64,000 bases of DNA from contig CATOTH010000002.1 of assembly GCA_951813065.1 (NCBI GenBank), positions 1-64,000 on the forward strand. Reading direction: 5' to 3'. Below the pieces are notes generated by a model, which was not told the origin of the DNA, did not search any database, and saw only the letters and a list, made by a program, of their open reading frames with translations. A program made the position numbers and the translations under genes. Positions 26,946 to 36,073 of the stretch are shown one piece after another (within the stretch, counting starts at the first letter, position 1; each line of letters starts with the position of its first letter). This DNA comes from an uncultured Bryobacterales bacterium. Its GTDB lineage: Bacteria > Acidobacteriota > Terriglobia > Bryobacterales > UBA6623.

Positions 26946-28115
26946 TCAGCGGGCCGGGTTCTCGTACCAGACGACTCCCAGGAGATCGGACTCCTCGCAG
27001 GTGATGATGTCCAGGTCGCCGTCGCCGTCCAGGTCCACCAGCTCGACTCGATCAAACTTCTCGCCTTCCGGACCCCCGACATCGGTCACCTCCCACTGGG
27101 TGGCGGTCGGATCGCCGGAATGGCGCAGCAGGCCCACTCCCGACAGATCCCCCTCGGCGTTTTCGCAGGTGAAGACCAAATCAGGCTTTCCGTCGAGGTC
27201 GATGTCGCCGACTTTGACCGCTTTCCCGGTCCCGAACCCGTCGGGGATCTCGATATCATGCGCGCGCCAGTTGCCACCACGAGCCGACCCACGCCGGAAA
27301 AACTGGATCGGCCCGCCCCTCACGGCCAGCACGATATCCTCGATGCCGTCGCCGTCCAGGTCGGCGATGTCCAGAAACATCGCCTCGTGCTCAGCCTCGG
27401 GGCCGATCCGGCGGGCCGGCCAGGCCGCGCTCCCGGGCATGTTCTGGAACCACAGTACGCCGCTCCGGGGGCCCTTGCGGTCGCTTGCGACGATATCGAC
27501 GGCACCGTCTGCGTCCATGTCGTAAGCCACCAGCGACATGACCCACCCGGCACCGTACCACCGGCTCCAGGAAGCCTTCCCACCGGGTGTCGTGGGAAAC
27601 CGCCACGAGCCGATCGCGGCGAAGTCATTCTTGGATCCGGCCACCAAGTCCATCGAGCCGTTTCCGTCCACGTCCATGGGAACGGCGAACATCCATTGCC
27701 CCTTGTCCTCAGAGCGGACTACAGGCCGCGTCTTCCAGCTTGCCGGATCCATGTACTCGTCCCCCATCGCCTGATGGATATAGATTGTCCGCTCGTCGCC
27801 TTCGGTCGACGATACGACTTCATAGGCACCGTCGCCATCCATATCGGCGAAGACAGCGTCTTCGGGCGAATCCACTTGGCCGACCGTCACGGAGGGCCAG
27901 GTCTCGCTAGCCTTGGCCGGACCGGGGTTCAGATAGGCGCGAACGACCCCCGACTCCTCCCATCCCGTTGCGATGTCGGGCAGGCCATCCGCGTTGACGT
28001 CCGCAAGGCGAACACCGTCGGCACCCTTCTCGGATGCGTCAATCGCATGACGCTGCCAGGGACTCGCAACCAGCCCTGGCGCGAGCAGAAGAAAAACGAA
28101 GAGTAGCCGTGCCAT
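26946..28115 (-). CDS. Secreted FG-GAP/VCBS repeat protein
   Basis: 389 residues from the ATG at 28115 with signal peptide MARLLFVFLLLAPGLVAS. At least six calcium-binding FG-GAP-type repeats of the DxDxDGxxD form are visible: ADVNADGLPDIATG, ADMDGDGAYEVV, MDVDGNGSMDLVAG, YDMDADGAVDIVAS, ADLDGDGIEDIV, GDIDLDGKPDLV and VDLDGDGDLDII. These form a beta-propeller used for binding rather than catalysis. No enzyme domain is seen. Function unknown; probably periplasmic or cell-surface. Confidence 0.85.
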   Translation of the reverse strand: MARLLFVFLLLAPGLVASPWQRHAIDASEKGADGVRLADVNADGLPDIATGWEESGVVRAYLNPGPAKASETWPSVTVGQVDSPEDAVFADMDGDGAYEVVSSTEGDERTIYIHQAMGDEYMDPASWKTRPVVRSEDKGQWMFAVPMDVDGNGSMDLVAGSKNDFAAIGSWRFPTTPGGKASWSRWYGAGWVMSLVAYDMDADGAVDIVASDRKGPRSGVLWFQNMPGSAAWPARRIGPEAEHEAMFLDIADLDGDGIEDIVLAVRGGPIQFFRRGSARGGNWRAHDIEIPDGFGTGKAVKVGDIDLDGKPDLVFTCENAEGDLSGVGLLRHSGDPTATQWEVTDVGGPEGEKFDRVELVDLDGDGDLDIITCEESDLLGVVWYENPAR

Positions 28116-28236
28116 CCAGCTCGATTGTACTGAACGGATTGGGCGCAATCGCTCATGCGATCGGCAGGCGCGCAAAGTGCTGGAATGGGATGTTTCCCGC
28201 TCTACGGTTGCAAGTTAGAATGACAATCTAAGCCAG

Positions 28237-28758
28237 ATGCGCCTCCGGATCGTCAAGTACGGTGACCCAGTCCTCGAGACCCCGTGCGAGCCCGTGCCGG
28301 AAGGCGAGTTCGGCACACCGGAGCTGCGCAGTCTCGTCAGCGACATGTTCGAGACGATGTATGCGGCATCTGGCGTCGGCCTCGCGGCGCCGCAAGTGGG
28401 TATCTCCCGTCGCCTGACAGTCATTGACTGCACGGGCGGAGAGGACAGGAGCGCCAAGGTGGTCTTGGTCAATCCGACGATTCTCAGCGGCGAGGGAGAG
28501 CAGGTCGGCGAGGAGGGATGCCTGTCGATCCCCGGCTTCCGCGAAAACGTTGCTCGTCCCTCCACGGTGCGCGTCCGCGCCTTCACCGTGGATGGCGAGG
28601 AGCAAGAACTGGAATCCGAGGAGCTGCTGGCGCGAGTGATTTGCCACGAATGTGACCATCTGGACGGCGTGCTCTTCCTAGAACACATCAGTAGGTTCAA
28701 GCGCGAGTGGATCAAGCGAAAGATCCGCAACCTGAAGAAGCGGGGCGAGTGGGACTAA
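28237..28758 (+). CDS. def: Peptide deformylase
   Basis: 173 residues. Removes the formyl group from new polypeptides. The three motifs are GVGLAAPQVG (46-55), EEGCLSIPG with metal Cys95, and CHECDHLDG with His137, Glu138, His141. First gene of def-fmt-argJ; one base separates it from the TTG start of fmt. Confidence 0.94.
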   Translation: MRLRIVKYGDPVLETPCEPVPEGEFGTPELRSLVSDMFETMYAASGVGLAAPQVGISRRLTVIDCTGGEDRSAKVVLVNPTILSGEGEQVGEEGCLSIPGFRENVARPSTVRVRAFTVDGEEQELESEELLARVICHECDHLDGVLFLEHISRFKREWIKRKIRNLKKRGEWD

Positions 28759-28759
28759 C

Positions 28760-29686
28760 TTGCGGGTTGTGTTCATGGGCACCCCGGAATTCGCGGTGCC
28801 CTCGCTAGATCTCATGGCTCAGGCCCACGAAGTCGTGGATGTCGTGACGCAGCCGGATCGCCCAAAGGGACGCGGGCAGAAACACGAACCGCCTACGGTC
28901 AAGCGCAGATCACTTGAACTTGGACTTCGGGTCTACCAGCCGGACCGCATCCGCGGGGAGGAATCTCTTGCAAGGCTCGCCGACGACGCGCCGGATGTCA
29001 TCGTCATAGTCGGATACGGCCAGATGATCCCGAAACGGATTCGAGAGATGGGCGCGCATGGTTGTGTGAACGTGCATTCGTCACTGTTGCCGAAGTACCG
29101 GGGCGCTGCACCCGTGAACTGGGCGCTGGTCCGGGGAGAGACCCGGACAGGCGTAACGACGATGCGTATCGTGCGGGAGATGGACGCCGGCGACATCCTG
29201 ATGGCTCGCGAGACGGAAATCGGCCCGGACGAGACCGCCTCCGAATTAAACCGGCGGCTGGCCCCGATGGGGGCGGAGCTGCTCTTGGAGACGCTTGCGT
29301 CGCTGGAACGCGGAACCGCCCGGCCGAAACCGCAGGATCACTCCGCAGCGACAAGGGCCCCGCTGATCAGGAAAGAACATGGCCTGGTCAACTGGTCCTG
29401 GTCTGCCCAATCGATCTACAACCGCCTCCGCGGCTTCGATCCCTGGCCAGGGATCTACAGTTTCTTCCGCGGAAAGCGGCTGCGCATATTGGGAGCCCGC
29501 CCGGAATCGCACGGCGGAATCGAACCAGGGCATCTCGTGCTGGTTGAGGGACAGGTGTGCGTTGGCTGCGGCGCCGGCCGGTTGATGCTGGAGCAGGTCC
29601 AGATTGAGGGCCGCAAGCGTGTTTCGGCGCTGGATTTCGCGAGAGGCGCGCGGCCAGCGCCCGACGAGGTGCTCACGAATGACTGA
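28760..29686 (+). CDS. fmt: Methionyl-tRNA formyltransferase
   Basis: 308 residues from a TTG start; RVVFMGTPEFAVPSL is the family N-terminus, so the TTG is well placed. Formylates initiator Met-tRNA using 10-formyl-THF. NVHSSLLPKYRGAAPVNWAL contains the catalytic Asn and His, and MDAGDIL the catalytic Asp; the C-terminal domain begins around LVNWSWSAQSIYN. Overlaps argJ by eight bases. Confidence 0.94.
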   Translation: MRVVFMGTPEFAVPSLDLMAQAHEVVDVVTQPDRPKGRGQKHEPPTVKRRSLELGLRVYQPDRIRGEESLARLADDAPDVIVIVGYGQMIPKRIREMGAHGCVNVHSSLLPKYRGAAPVNWALVRGETRTGVTTMRIVREMDAGDILMARETEIGPDETASELNRRLAPMGAELLLETLASLERGTARPKPQDHSAATRAPLIRKEHGLVNWSWSAQSIYNRLRGFDPWPGIYSFFRGKRLRILGARPESHGGIEPGHLVLVEGQVCVGCGAGRLMLEQVQIEGRKRVSALDFARGARPAPDEVLTND

Positions 29687-30881
29687 CAACCTGTCGAGCC
29701 GGTGCCTGCCGGTGGGCTTTCGATTCGCTGCCGGCTACGCCGGGCTGCGGAAGACCCCGTCCGACGATCTAGCCTTGATGGTCTCGGACTTTCCCGCATC
29801 GGCTGCCGGCGTGTTCACACGGAACATGGTTCGGGCCGCGCCCGTGGAGCTCAGCGCCGGGTCTCTGCGCAAGAGCGGCGGAATCGCCCGTGCAATCCTG
29901 GCGAACGCGGGGAACGCCAACTGCGCAACCCATAACATGCACGCGGTTTCGGCGGCGACGGTGCAGGCTATTGCCGGGCTGGCGGGTATTCCCGAACATC
30001 ACGCGCTCGTCGCCTCGACCGGAGTGATTGGCGAACCCTTCGACGAAAGCGTGATTCCGCGTGTGCTGCCCCGGCTCTGGGAGAAACTTGACCGCAGTCA
30101 GTTCGAGGCATGCGCCGAGGCTATCAAGACCACCGATACCGTGCCGAAGGTCCGGTACCGACTGGAAACCACAGATCGCAGCGACGCATTCCGGCTCGCT
30201 GGCATGGCGAAAGGCGCGGGGATGATCATGCCCGACATGGCGACCATGCTGAGCTTCGTGTTCACCGACGCGGCGATCGAACCCGGCCTGCTGCAAGAGA
30301 TGCTCAAGACTGCGGTGGACACGAGCTTCAACTGCATCACCGTCGACTCGGACACGTCGACAAACGACACCGTGCTCCTGCTGGCCAACGGAGCATCCGG
30401 TGTTTGTTTCGATGAGCGCTCGGTGGGCACGTTCTACAACAGCCTTGCCGCACTCACCCGCGAACTCGCGCTCGACATCGTGAGAGACGGCGAAGGAGCG
30501 GAGAAGGTTGCCGAGATCCGCGTGCAGGGCACCGCAACGGACGGTGACGCCAAGACAATCGCCATGGCGGTCGCGAACTCCCCTCTGGTCAAGACAGCTC
30601 TGGCGGGCGCCGATCCGAACTGGGGCAGGATCCTCGGCGCCGCGGGAAAATCGGGCGTACGATTCGACCCGGCCGCGATGGTCGTGCTCGTGAACGGCAT
30701 CAAGGTCTGCAAGGACGGCTTGCGTGCGGAGTTTGACGAACCCGCGGTCCAGGAGCAAATGGAGGGGGAGGAGGTGCGTATCGACATCCAGACGGGCGGA
30801 GGCGGCCCCGGCCGTGCGGTGGTCTGGACATGCGACCTTACCGAACGCTACATCCGCATCAACGCCGACTACCGCACCTGA
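29679..30881 (+). CDS. argJ: Bifunctional ornithine acetyltransferase/N-acetylglutamate synthase
   Basis: 400 residues. Moves the acetyl group from N-acetylornithine to glutamate in cyclic arginine synthesis. ILANAGNANCATH, STGVIGEPFD, the self-cleavage site region MIMPDMATMLSFVFTDA (nucleophile Thr in MATML), TVDSDTSTNDTVLLLANG and DPNWGRILGAAGKSG are diagnostic. Start ATG at 29679 overlaps the fmt end, indicating one operon. Confidence 0.94.
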   Translation: MTDNLSSRCLPVGFRFAAGYAGLRKTPSDDLALMVSDFPASAAGVFTRNMVRAAPVELSAGSLRKSGGIARAILANAGNANCATHNMHAVSAATVQAIAGLAGIPEHHALVASTGVIGEPFDESVIPRVLPRLWEKLDRSQFEACAEAIKTTDTVPKVRYRLETTDRSDAFRLAGMAKGAGMIMPDMATMLSFVFTDAAIEPGLLQEMLKTAVDTSFNCITVDSDTSTNDTVLLLANGASGVCFDERSVGTFYNSLAALTRELALDIVRDGEGAEKVAEIRVQGTATDGDAKTIAMAVANSPLVKTALAGADPNWGRILGAAGKSGVRFDPAAMVVLVNGIKVCKDGLRAEFDEPAVQEQMEGEEVRIDIQTGGGGPGRAVVWTCDLTERYIRINADYRT

Positions 30882-30960
30882 TTCGACCTGATGACCGTGC
30901 GGGCGGACGCCTGCGCATCGACCGACGTACCCTAGTAGGGGCGGCACGTAGCGCAGAGTT

Positions 30961-31036
30961 GGGCCCTTAGCTCAATGGTTAGAGCACCGGACTCATAATC
31001 CGTTGGTTGCAGGTTCGAGTCCTGCAGGGCCCACCA
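30961..31036 (+). tRNA. tRNA-Ile (CAU anticodon)
   Basis: 76 bases with encoded CCA. Acceptor GGGCCCT pairs with AGGGCCC; the anticodon loop is CTCATAA with anticodon CAT; the T arm reads GCAGGTTCGAGTCCTGC. The body resembles the minor tRNA-Ile whose C34 is changed to lysidine by TilS to read AUA, rather than initiator or elongator Met (the E. coli ileX gene has the same CTTAGCTCA and CTCATAATC blocks). The Ile reading is inference. Accessory DNA begins directly downstream. Confidence 0.88.
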
Positions 31037-31664
31037 CTCTGATCTTGTAAAATATTGTGATTACTATACTTAGATAGGAATTAAGAATCTCGTTACTACT
31101 AGACATACCACTTTGGGATTTGATCAAATGCCAGTCTTCGCGGGGTAGACCGCGCTTGCACCGCTCGATTTCCGCGGACTTAGTGGCGAAGACACCCGCA
31201 TCGACGAATTACCCGAGCTACGCCTTGATTCAAAAAACGCGTTATCTTGTGAACTAGTTTGCCGTATCGTCGAGGGCCAATTCCAGCAGTCGCTCGAAAA
31301 GAGCCTACGCCCAGACTGCCCGAGCTTTTCCGACTGCATTCTCACAGTGCATCACTGGCGTTTCAGAGTGTCCCTACGGGAAGCTCCCTTCCGACGCTTG
31401 CTTAAGTCCTGCGGCGCCGTATGACTCCTGCAGCAATTCAAAGGCGCGTTCCGCCAATAAGCCGACTCCAGTGCCTCGCAGGTGGATAGTGGTCGACGGC
31501 TTGAGGAACCATCGTCAGGCCAAACTGGCCGCGCGGCTCCACTTCGCTGGGCACTCATGTTGGCGGCGGGACCGTCTAGGCACTAACAATGGAGCTAGAC
31601 TGTTGGGTCGAGCCTGATCAAGCCTGTGCTCCGGTCAGTGAGGGGCGAACTCGGAGGTGCAACC
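31037..31664. other. Low-content stretch after the tRNA, start of the accessory island
   Basis: 628 bases with no intact gene. A plus-strand frame without a start codon is open from 31149 to 31424 (RIDELPELRLDSKNALSCEL, then RVSLREAPFRRLLKSC); it could be a decayed gene fragment. Base composition is lower in GC than the flanks near 31045-31110 (AT-rich). I looked for a second copy of the tRNA 3' end elsewhere in the window and found none. Confidence 0.4.
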
Positions 31665-31856
31665 ATGAAGAGCCAAAAGATGCGTAGCAGTGCCACACCA
31701 TCCCAAGAGCCCACCGAAGAAAAGAGAACAACGATTCCCGCGAGCGAAGTCGGCGTCACGCTCACGATCAGCGACAAGGCGCTGAAGGAGCTTGAACGGA
31801 CTCAAGAGGAGACCGTGATGGCTGCGCAGGAAGATCAGAAGTTCTCTTGGCGATGA
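31665..31856 (+). CDS. Small hypothetical protein
   Basis: 63 residues, ATG at 31665 with GGAGGTG seven bases upstream, a good ribosome site. Sequence is acidic and lysine-rich: VTLTISDKALKELERTQEET followed by QEDQKFSWR. No known domain recognised. It sits 54 bases before the gene interrupted by the IS21-like element, and they may form an operon. Confidence 0.5.
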   Translation: MKSQKMRSSATPSQEPTEEKRTTIPASEVGVTLTISDKALKELERTQEETVMAAQEDQKFSWR

Positions 31857-31910
31857 GCTTCCGGTGCGACCGCTTCCATAAAGGCATCGTCTCGGACAGG
31901 CGGGCTCCCA

Positions 31911-32065
31911 ATGAGAATAGACCACACCGTCGAGCTACTAGACAGTCCGAACGCTTGGACGAACCTAGCTCAAGCCCTTGGTGGCGAGAACTCAGGCTTG
32001 GTACTGAACATCCTCCGACATCTCCGCGTACTCGGCGCGAAGTCCTTCGTTGTCGAAGACCCATA
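31911..32065 (+). pseudogene. 5' part of a small conserved gene interrupted by the IS21-like element
   Basis: Encodes MRIDHTVELLDSPNAWTNLA and continues to FVVEDPY before the IS begins at 32066. Joining base 32065 to 37629 (one copy of the CCCATA target duplication) continues the frame as VVEDPYIDRDYSADYLHFYA and on to a stop at 37716, giving 80 residues. The segment VEDPYIDRDY...Y..FYAR.F.....C.R.H looks like a conserved family of unknown function known to me only by pattern. The product is lost unless the IS excises. Confidence 0.7.
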
Positions 32066-32167
32066 TGTCCAGCGACAATTAGAATTGCCGGGTGACGACA
32101 ACTAGAAATGCCGGTTTAGCCTCACGGTTGGTGGCTATTCTCTTCCTTCCCAGGGGAGGGGGAGTTC

Positions 32168-32624
32168 GTGATCAAAGACCAACAAGTGAGGCTACTGATG
32201 AAGGAACTACGAAAGCAGACGCCGCTGGTCACAGCGGCGTCGAGAGCGGGCATGAGCGAGCGGACTGCCCGCAAGTGGCGCGATAGCGGGAAGCTGCCGA
32301 GCGAGAGCGAGCGGCAGCGAGACTGGCGGACGCGCGAGGATCCGTTCGAGGAGCTGTGGCCGGAAGCGGAAGCGCTGCTGGCGAGCGATCCGGGGCTGCA
32401 GGCGAAGACCGTCTTCGAAGAACTGCAGCGACGTCATCCGGGCCAGTTGAAGCCCGGGCAGTTGCGGACACTGCAACGGCGGTTCCGGGATTGGCGGGTG
32501 CGCCAGGGGCCGGAGCGGGAAGTGTATTTCGATCAGGAGCGGAAGCCGGGGGAGCAGGGCCAGTCGGACTTCACCGACATGCGCCGTCTGGGGGTGACGA
32601 TCCGCGGCGAGCCGTACCCGCACC
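32168..32624 (+). pseudogene. istA: istA, 5' part (IS21-family transposase), split by the IS4-type element
   Basis: From a GTG at 32168. LLMKELRKQTPLVTAASRAG then SERTARKWRDSGKLPS is the helix-turn-helix of IstA; QSDFTDMRRLGVTIRGEPYPH enters the DDE integrase core with the first Asp in DFTDM. The frame stops making sense at 32625 where the IS4-type end CTGCCG begins. It continues at 35049. Confidence 0.85.
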
Positions 32625-35040
32625 CTGCCGTTTACACACAAATCATGGTGATCGCATCTTCTGATACAGTTTGCTGGCTTTATTCAGGCGACGAGCGCGT
32701 TCGATGGCTTGCCTAATTGCCGCCAGGCGTATGTAGCCTTCCCACATGACCTTGTGGCCCGGGTGGGCATAGCGCTTGCGTTTGAAGTTGAGATACCCGC
32801 CCAGCATCGCCAGCGTCAGCACCGCCCGTCCGAGATTGTCCGGCGGTGCTTGCCGACGATCCTTGGCGAAATCCTCCAACGCCGCGATCTCGATCTCCGA
32901 GAAGAACGTCTCCGGCGGCAGTTCCGGCGTGTCCCGCCCCATCAGCGTCATCGCCGCCAGACGCCACGCGATCACCGCGTTGATCGTCACCGCCCGCTCG
33001 ATCCGCTCCCCCCGCCGATGCCCCAGGTACTCCACCTTGCAGCCCGACTTCAGCACCCGGTGCCAGTCCTCGATCCGCCACCGCAGCCGGTACCACTCCA
33101 GCATCCGCTCCGCGTCCTGCCGCGTCTGTACCGGCAAACTCGTCAGCAGGAACCACTCCAGCCGTGCCACCCCCTCCGGCGCGTTCTCCTCCCGCACGTG
33201 CACCACGTTCAGCGGCACCGCGGCCCCCTGCCGGTCCGGATCCCGCAACTGCACCGCCTGCCATCTCAGAGCCACCTCCGCCACGCGTTCCTCGCGCGCC
33301 GGCCGGCCCGGCTGCCCGCGGCTCGACCGCCGCGCGCTCTGCCGCGCCACGTGAATCTCCAAACGCCCCTGCGCGGCCTCCTGCCGCACCGCCTCGAACA
33401 GCTTCGGCACCCCCTTGCCCAACACCCGGTCGTGCTGCGCCCGCACCAGCAGGTCCACCGTCCCCAACCGCCGCTGCTCGGCGAAGATCGCGTACACGTC
33501 CCCTTCCCGGTCCAGCACCGCTACCGGCCGCACCCCTTGTAACTGCTCCGCCAGTTCCGCACACTCCCGCAACCCCCGGATCCAGCGCATCGTCTTGCGC
33601 TCCTCCAGCGGCTTGCCCTGCTCCGCCTGCCCGTCCGGGGCCTCGTACTGGATCTGCGGCACCCCCAACGGGATCCCCTCCCCGTTGACCACTAGCGTCG
33701 AGTGCATGTGGATCCCCAGCGTCCCCGCCGAGCCCTTGTTCTTGCTGATCAGGCCCAGTCCCACGCAGCCCGGATGCTCCGCGAAATTCAGGTCCGTCCC
33801 GTCCTGGATGCACAGCACTGCCGACTGGCCCTGCATGCGCTGCAGCGTGCGCTCCCGGTGCGGCGCCAGGATGTGCTCCGGCGTCACCTCCGAATCCGCC
33901 GGCTGGTCGATCATCCGGTAGTAGCCCCGCACTGCCGCCAAGTCCTTCTGCGCCGCTCCGGGAAACGACTTGGTGGGCGCTGCCGCCTGGATCTCCACGC
34001 TCTGCACCAGCCTCCGAGTCAAGCGTACATCGCCCAGCGGCGCGGTCCCGAACTCGTTGTGCGCCCACTCGCCGGAGGCCAGGCCCGCCCCCAGTGCCAG
34101 CGCCGGCACGCCCGGCGCTGGCAGGCCCAGTTGCGCGCGCCAGTTGCGCGCCAGCGGATACAGCCAGATGGCCTTCACGTCCACCTGCGTGCCGGCGGCC
34201 GCCAAGCGGCCCCGCCCGGCGGTCACGCCGATGCGCTGCCAGTTGGCGGCCGCCAGCGAGGTGCCCGCTTGGTCTTGAGAGACAAAGGTTTCCACCAGCA
34301 GGGGGCGGTAGCCGTAGCGCCGCAGGCAGTCGTCGGGCAGCCGGCGCAGGGCCAGCGAGAGGGCCTTGGAGGCGAGATTGCGGCAGGCGGCGGAGGGTCG
34401 GATCAGGAAGCGGCTCAGGCCGAGCACGCGATGCAGGTGGCGCGAGCGGGTGGCGGGGTCCCAGCCGATGAAGGCGTCGCGGGCGGCCAGCGTGAGAGCG
34501 GCCGCGGCAAAGCCGAGCGCACCGAGCACGCCATGTTCGCAGACCAGCAGGTAGCGCAACTGGGCCCCGGCGTGGAGGACAGCTCCGCGGGGATGCTCGC
34601 GGGCGATGAGTTCGTTCCAGACGCGGCGCTGGTGCTCGTCGCGGACCGCGACGAGTTGCAGGTCGCGCACCCGGTCGACCCGGGCGGGCAGGCCGACGGG
34701 CGGGGGCACGGGACGGTCCAGGCGGCGCGGGCGGCCACGCTGGCGGTTGTGCCGGGGCGCGGGCAAGTCGATCTGGCGGGCGGCTGCGAGAGCGCGCAAG
34801 GCCTGCATGCAACTGGCGACCTGCGGCTTGCCGTGGGCATCGAGGAATCCGAACCGGGCGCAGACCTGCCGGCCAATTTCGGTGCGGCTGGCGTCGCCCG
34901 CGTCGGCCACGAGTTTGCGGACCTGGATCAGCGCAGGGCCCCGCGCCAATGTGGTCGGGATCCGATGTTGCTCATACATGCTCCAGAAATGGCACAGAGC
35001 GATGTCAAAAGTCAAGTGTCAACTTGTGTGGCATCGGCAG
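32625..35040 (-). mobile_element. IS4-family (Tn5-like) element with DUF4338-transposase, inserted in istA
   Basis: 2416 bases. Ends are CTGCCGTTTACACACAA on the left and, read inward, CTGCCGATGCCACACAA on the right. The eight-base duplication CCCGCACC flanks it (32617-32624 and 35041-35048). Removing the element and one duplication restores istA across PYPH-LLYRF. A truncated relative of the same element lies at 44424-45155. Confidence 0.88.
32643..34979 (-). CDS. IS4/Tn5-type transposase with N-terminal DUF4338 (DruA-like) domain
   Basis: 778 residues from the ATG at 34979 (a TTG at 35015 is possible). Roughly residues 80-330 match DUF4338: GALGFAAAALTLAARDAFIG, SRFLIRPSAACRNLASKALS, YGYRPLLVETFVSQDQAGTS, AANWQRIGVTAGRGR and VKAIWLYPLARNWR. 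The rest is a Tn5-like DDE transposase: AAVRGYYRMIDQPADSEV, CIQDGTDLNF (first Asp), VAVLDREGDVYAIF (second Asp), and YRLRWRIEDWHRVLKSGCKV, the Y-R-E-K signature with the catalytic Glu. DUF4338 is the domain of DruA from the Druantia defence system; here it is part of a transposase. The gene is intact. Confidence 0.88.
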   Translation of the reverse strand: MYEQHRIPTTLARGPALIQVRKLVADAGDASRTEIGRQVCARFGFLDAHGKPQVASCMQALRALAAARQIDLPAPRHNRQRGRPRRLDRPVPPPVGLPARVDRVRDLQLVAVRDEHQRRVWNELIAREHPRGAVLHAGAQLRYLLVCEHGVLGALGFAAAALTLAARDAFIGWDPATRSRHLHRVLGLSRFLIRPSAACRNLASKALSLALRRLPDDCLRRYGYRPLLVETFVSQDQAGTSLAAANWQRIGVTAGRGRLAAAGTQVDVKAIWLYPLARNWRAQLGLPAPGVPALALGAGLASGEWAHNEFGTAPLGDVRLTRRLVQSVEIQAAAPTKSFPGAAQKDLAAVRGYYRMIDQPADSEVTPEHILAPHRERTLQRMQGQSAVLCIQDGTDLNFAEHPGCVGLGLISKNKGSAGTLGIHMHSTLVVNGEGIPLGVPQIQYEAPDGQAEQGKPLEERKTMRWIRGLRECAELAEQLQGVRPVAVLDREGDVYAIFAEQRRLGTVDLLVRAQHDRVLGKGVPKLFEAVRQEAAQGRLEIHVARQSARRSSRGQPGRPAREERVAEVALRWQAVQLRDPDRQGAAVPLNVVHVREENAPEGVARLEWFLLTSLPVQTRQDAERMLEWYRLRWRIEDWHRVLKSGCKVEYLGHRRGERIERAVTINAVIAWRLAAMTLMGRDTPELPPETFFSEIEIAALEDFAKDRRQAPPDNLGRAVLTLAMLGGYLNFKRKRYAHPGHKVMWEGYIRLAAIRQAIERARRLNKASKLYQKMRSP

Positions 35041-35048
35041 CCCGCACC

Positions 35049-36073
35049 TGCTGTACCGTTTCGTGCTGCCGTACTCGAACTGGGAGCACGTGGAGCTCGC
35101 TGTTTCGGAAACGTTCGAGGCCCTGGCCGGAGGTTTGCAGGAGAGCCTCTGGGAGCTGGGCGGCGTGCCGCGTGAGCATCGGACCGACAACCTGTCGGCG
35201 GCGACGCACAATCTGCGCCAGACCGGCGGGCGGGAGTTCAACCGGGTGTATCTGGAGTTTCTGGCGCACTACGGTCTGGAGGCGAGCCGGAACTGGCCGG
35301 GGAACGCGCACGAGAACGGGGACGTGGAATCGTCGCACGGACATTTCAAGACGGCGTTGGAGCAGCGGCTGCGGCTGAGCGGGACACGGGACTTCAGTTC
35401 GGTTCAACACTACTGGCAGCTGGTGGGTGAGATCGAGGCCCAGCGCAACAGCCGTCGGCAGGAGCGGCTGACAGTGGAGCGGGCGGCGCTGCGGCCACTG
35501 CCCCCGCGGCGCCTGCCGGTGTACCGGGAGGAGCAGCGCACGGTGACACGGGGGAGCACCGTACGGGTGGCGAGCAAGGCCTACTCGGTGCCGTCGCGGT
35601 TGATCGGGGAACGCCTGACGGCGCGGCTGTACGCGGACCGGGTGGAACTGCTTTTCGGCGGGGAACTGGTGGTGCGGCACGACCGGGCCCTGGGCCAGCA
35701 GCCGGGGCGGGTGGACTACCGGCACGTGGTGCATTCGCTGCTGCGCAAGCCGGGAGCCTTCGCGCAGTACCGCTACCGCGAAGAGATGTTCCCGACAGCG
35801 GTGTTCCGCCAGGCCTACGACCGGCTGTGCGAGCAGCGTGTGCAGCGGAACGCAGACCTGGAGTACGTGCGCATCCTGCACCTGGCGGCGACGACCCTGG
35901 AAGCGCGCGTGGAGACGGCCTTGCGGGACTGCCTGGAGGCTGGCGAGCGGCCGTCGTTCGAGACGGTCCGCGCGGCGGCGGCGCCGGCGCGGCCGGACCT
36001 GCCCGACGTGCACATCGGGGATCCGGACCTGGCTGTGTACGACGCCCTGCTGGGCGGCGGGAGGCAGCGATGA
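35049..36073 (+). pseudogene. istA: istA, 3' part
   Basis: Continues the transposase from LLYRFVLPYSNWEHVELAVS through REHRTDNLSAA (second catalytic Asp) and WPGNAHENGDVESSHGHFK (catalytic Glu region) to the end. The full restored protein would be 493 residues. The stop overlaps the istB start (ATGA). An in-frame read from 34949 exists but its beginning comes from the nested element. Confidence 0.87.

Noticed and set aside
30961..31036. Initiator or elongator tRNA-Met
   Set aside because: Anticodon CAT alone would allow it, but the acceptor pairs normally and the body follows minor tRNA-Ile, not tRNA-fMet.
32713..34812. A 699-codon minus-strand frame rich in Gly, Ala and Arg
   Set aside because: Shifted shadow of the DUF4338 transposase; high GC keeps all frames open in this element.
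32643..34979. Druantia anti-phage defence system
   Set aside because: Only the DUF4338 domain is present and it is fused to a transposase within clear IS ends; no DruB-DruE or helicase partner.
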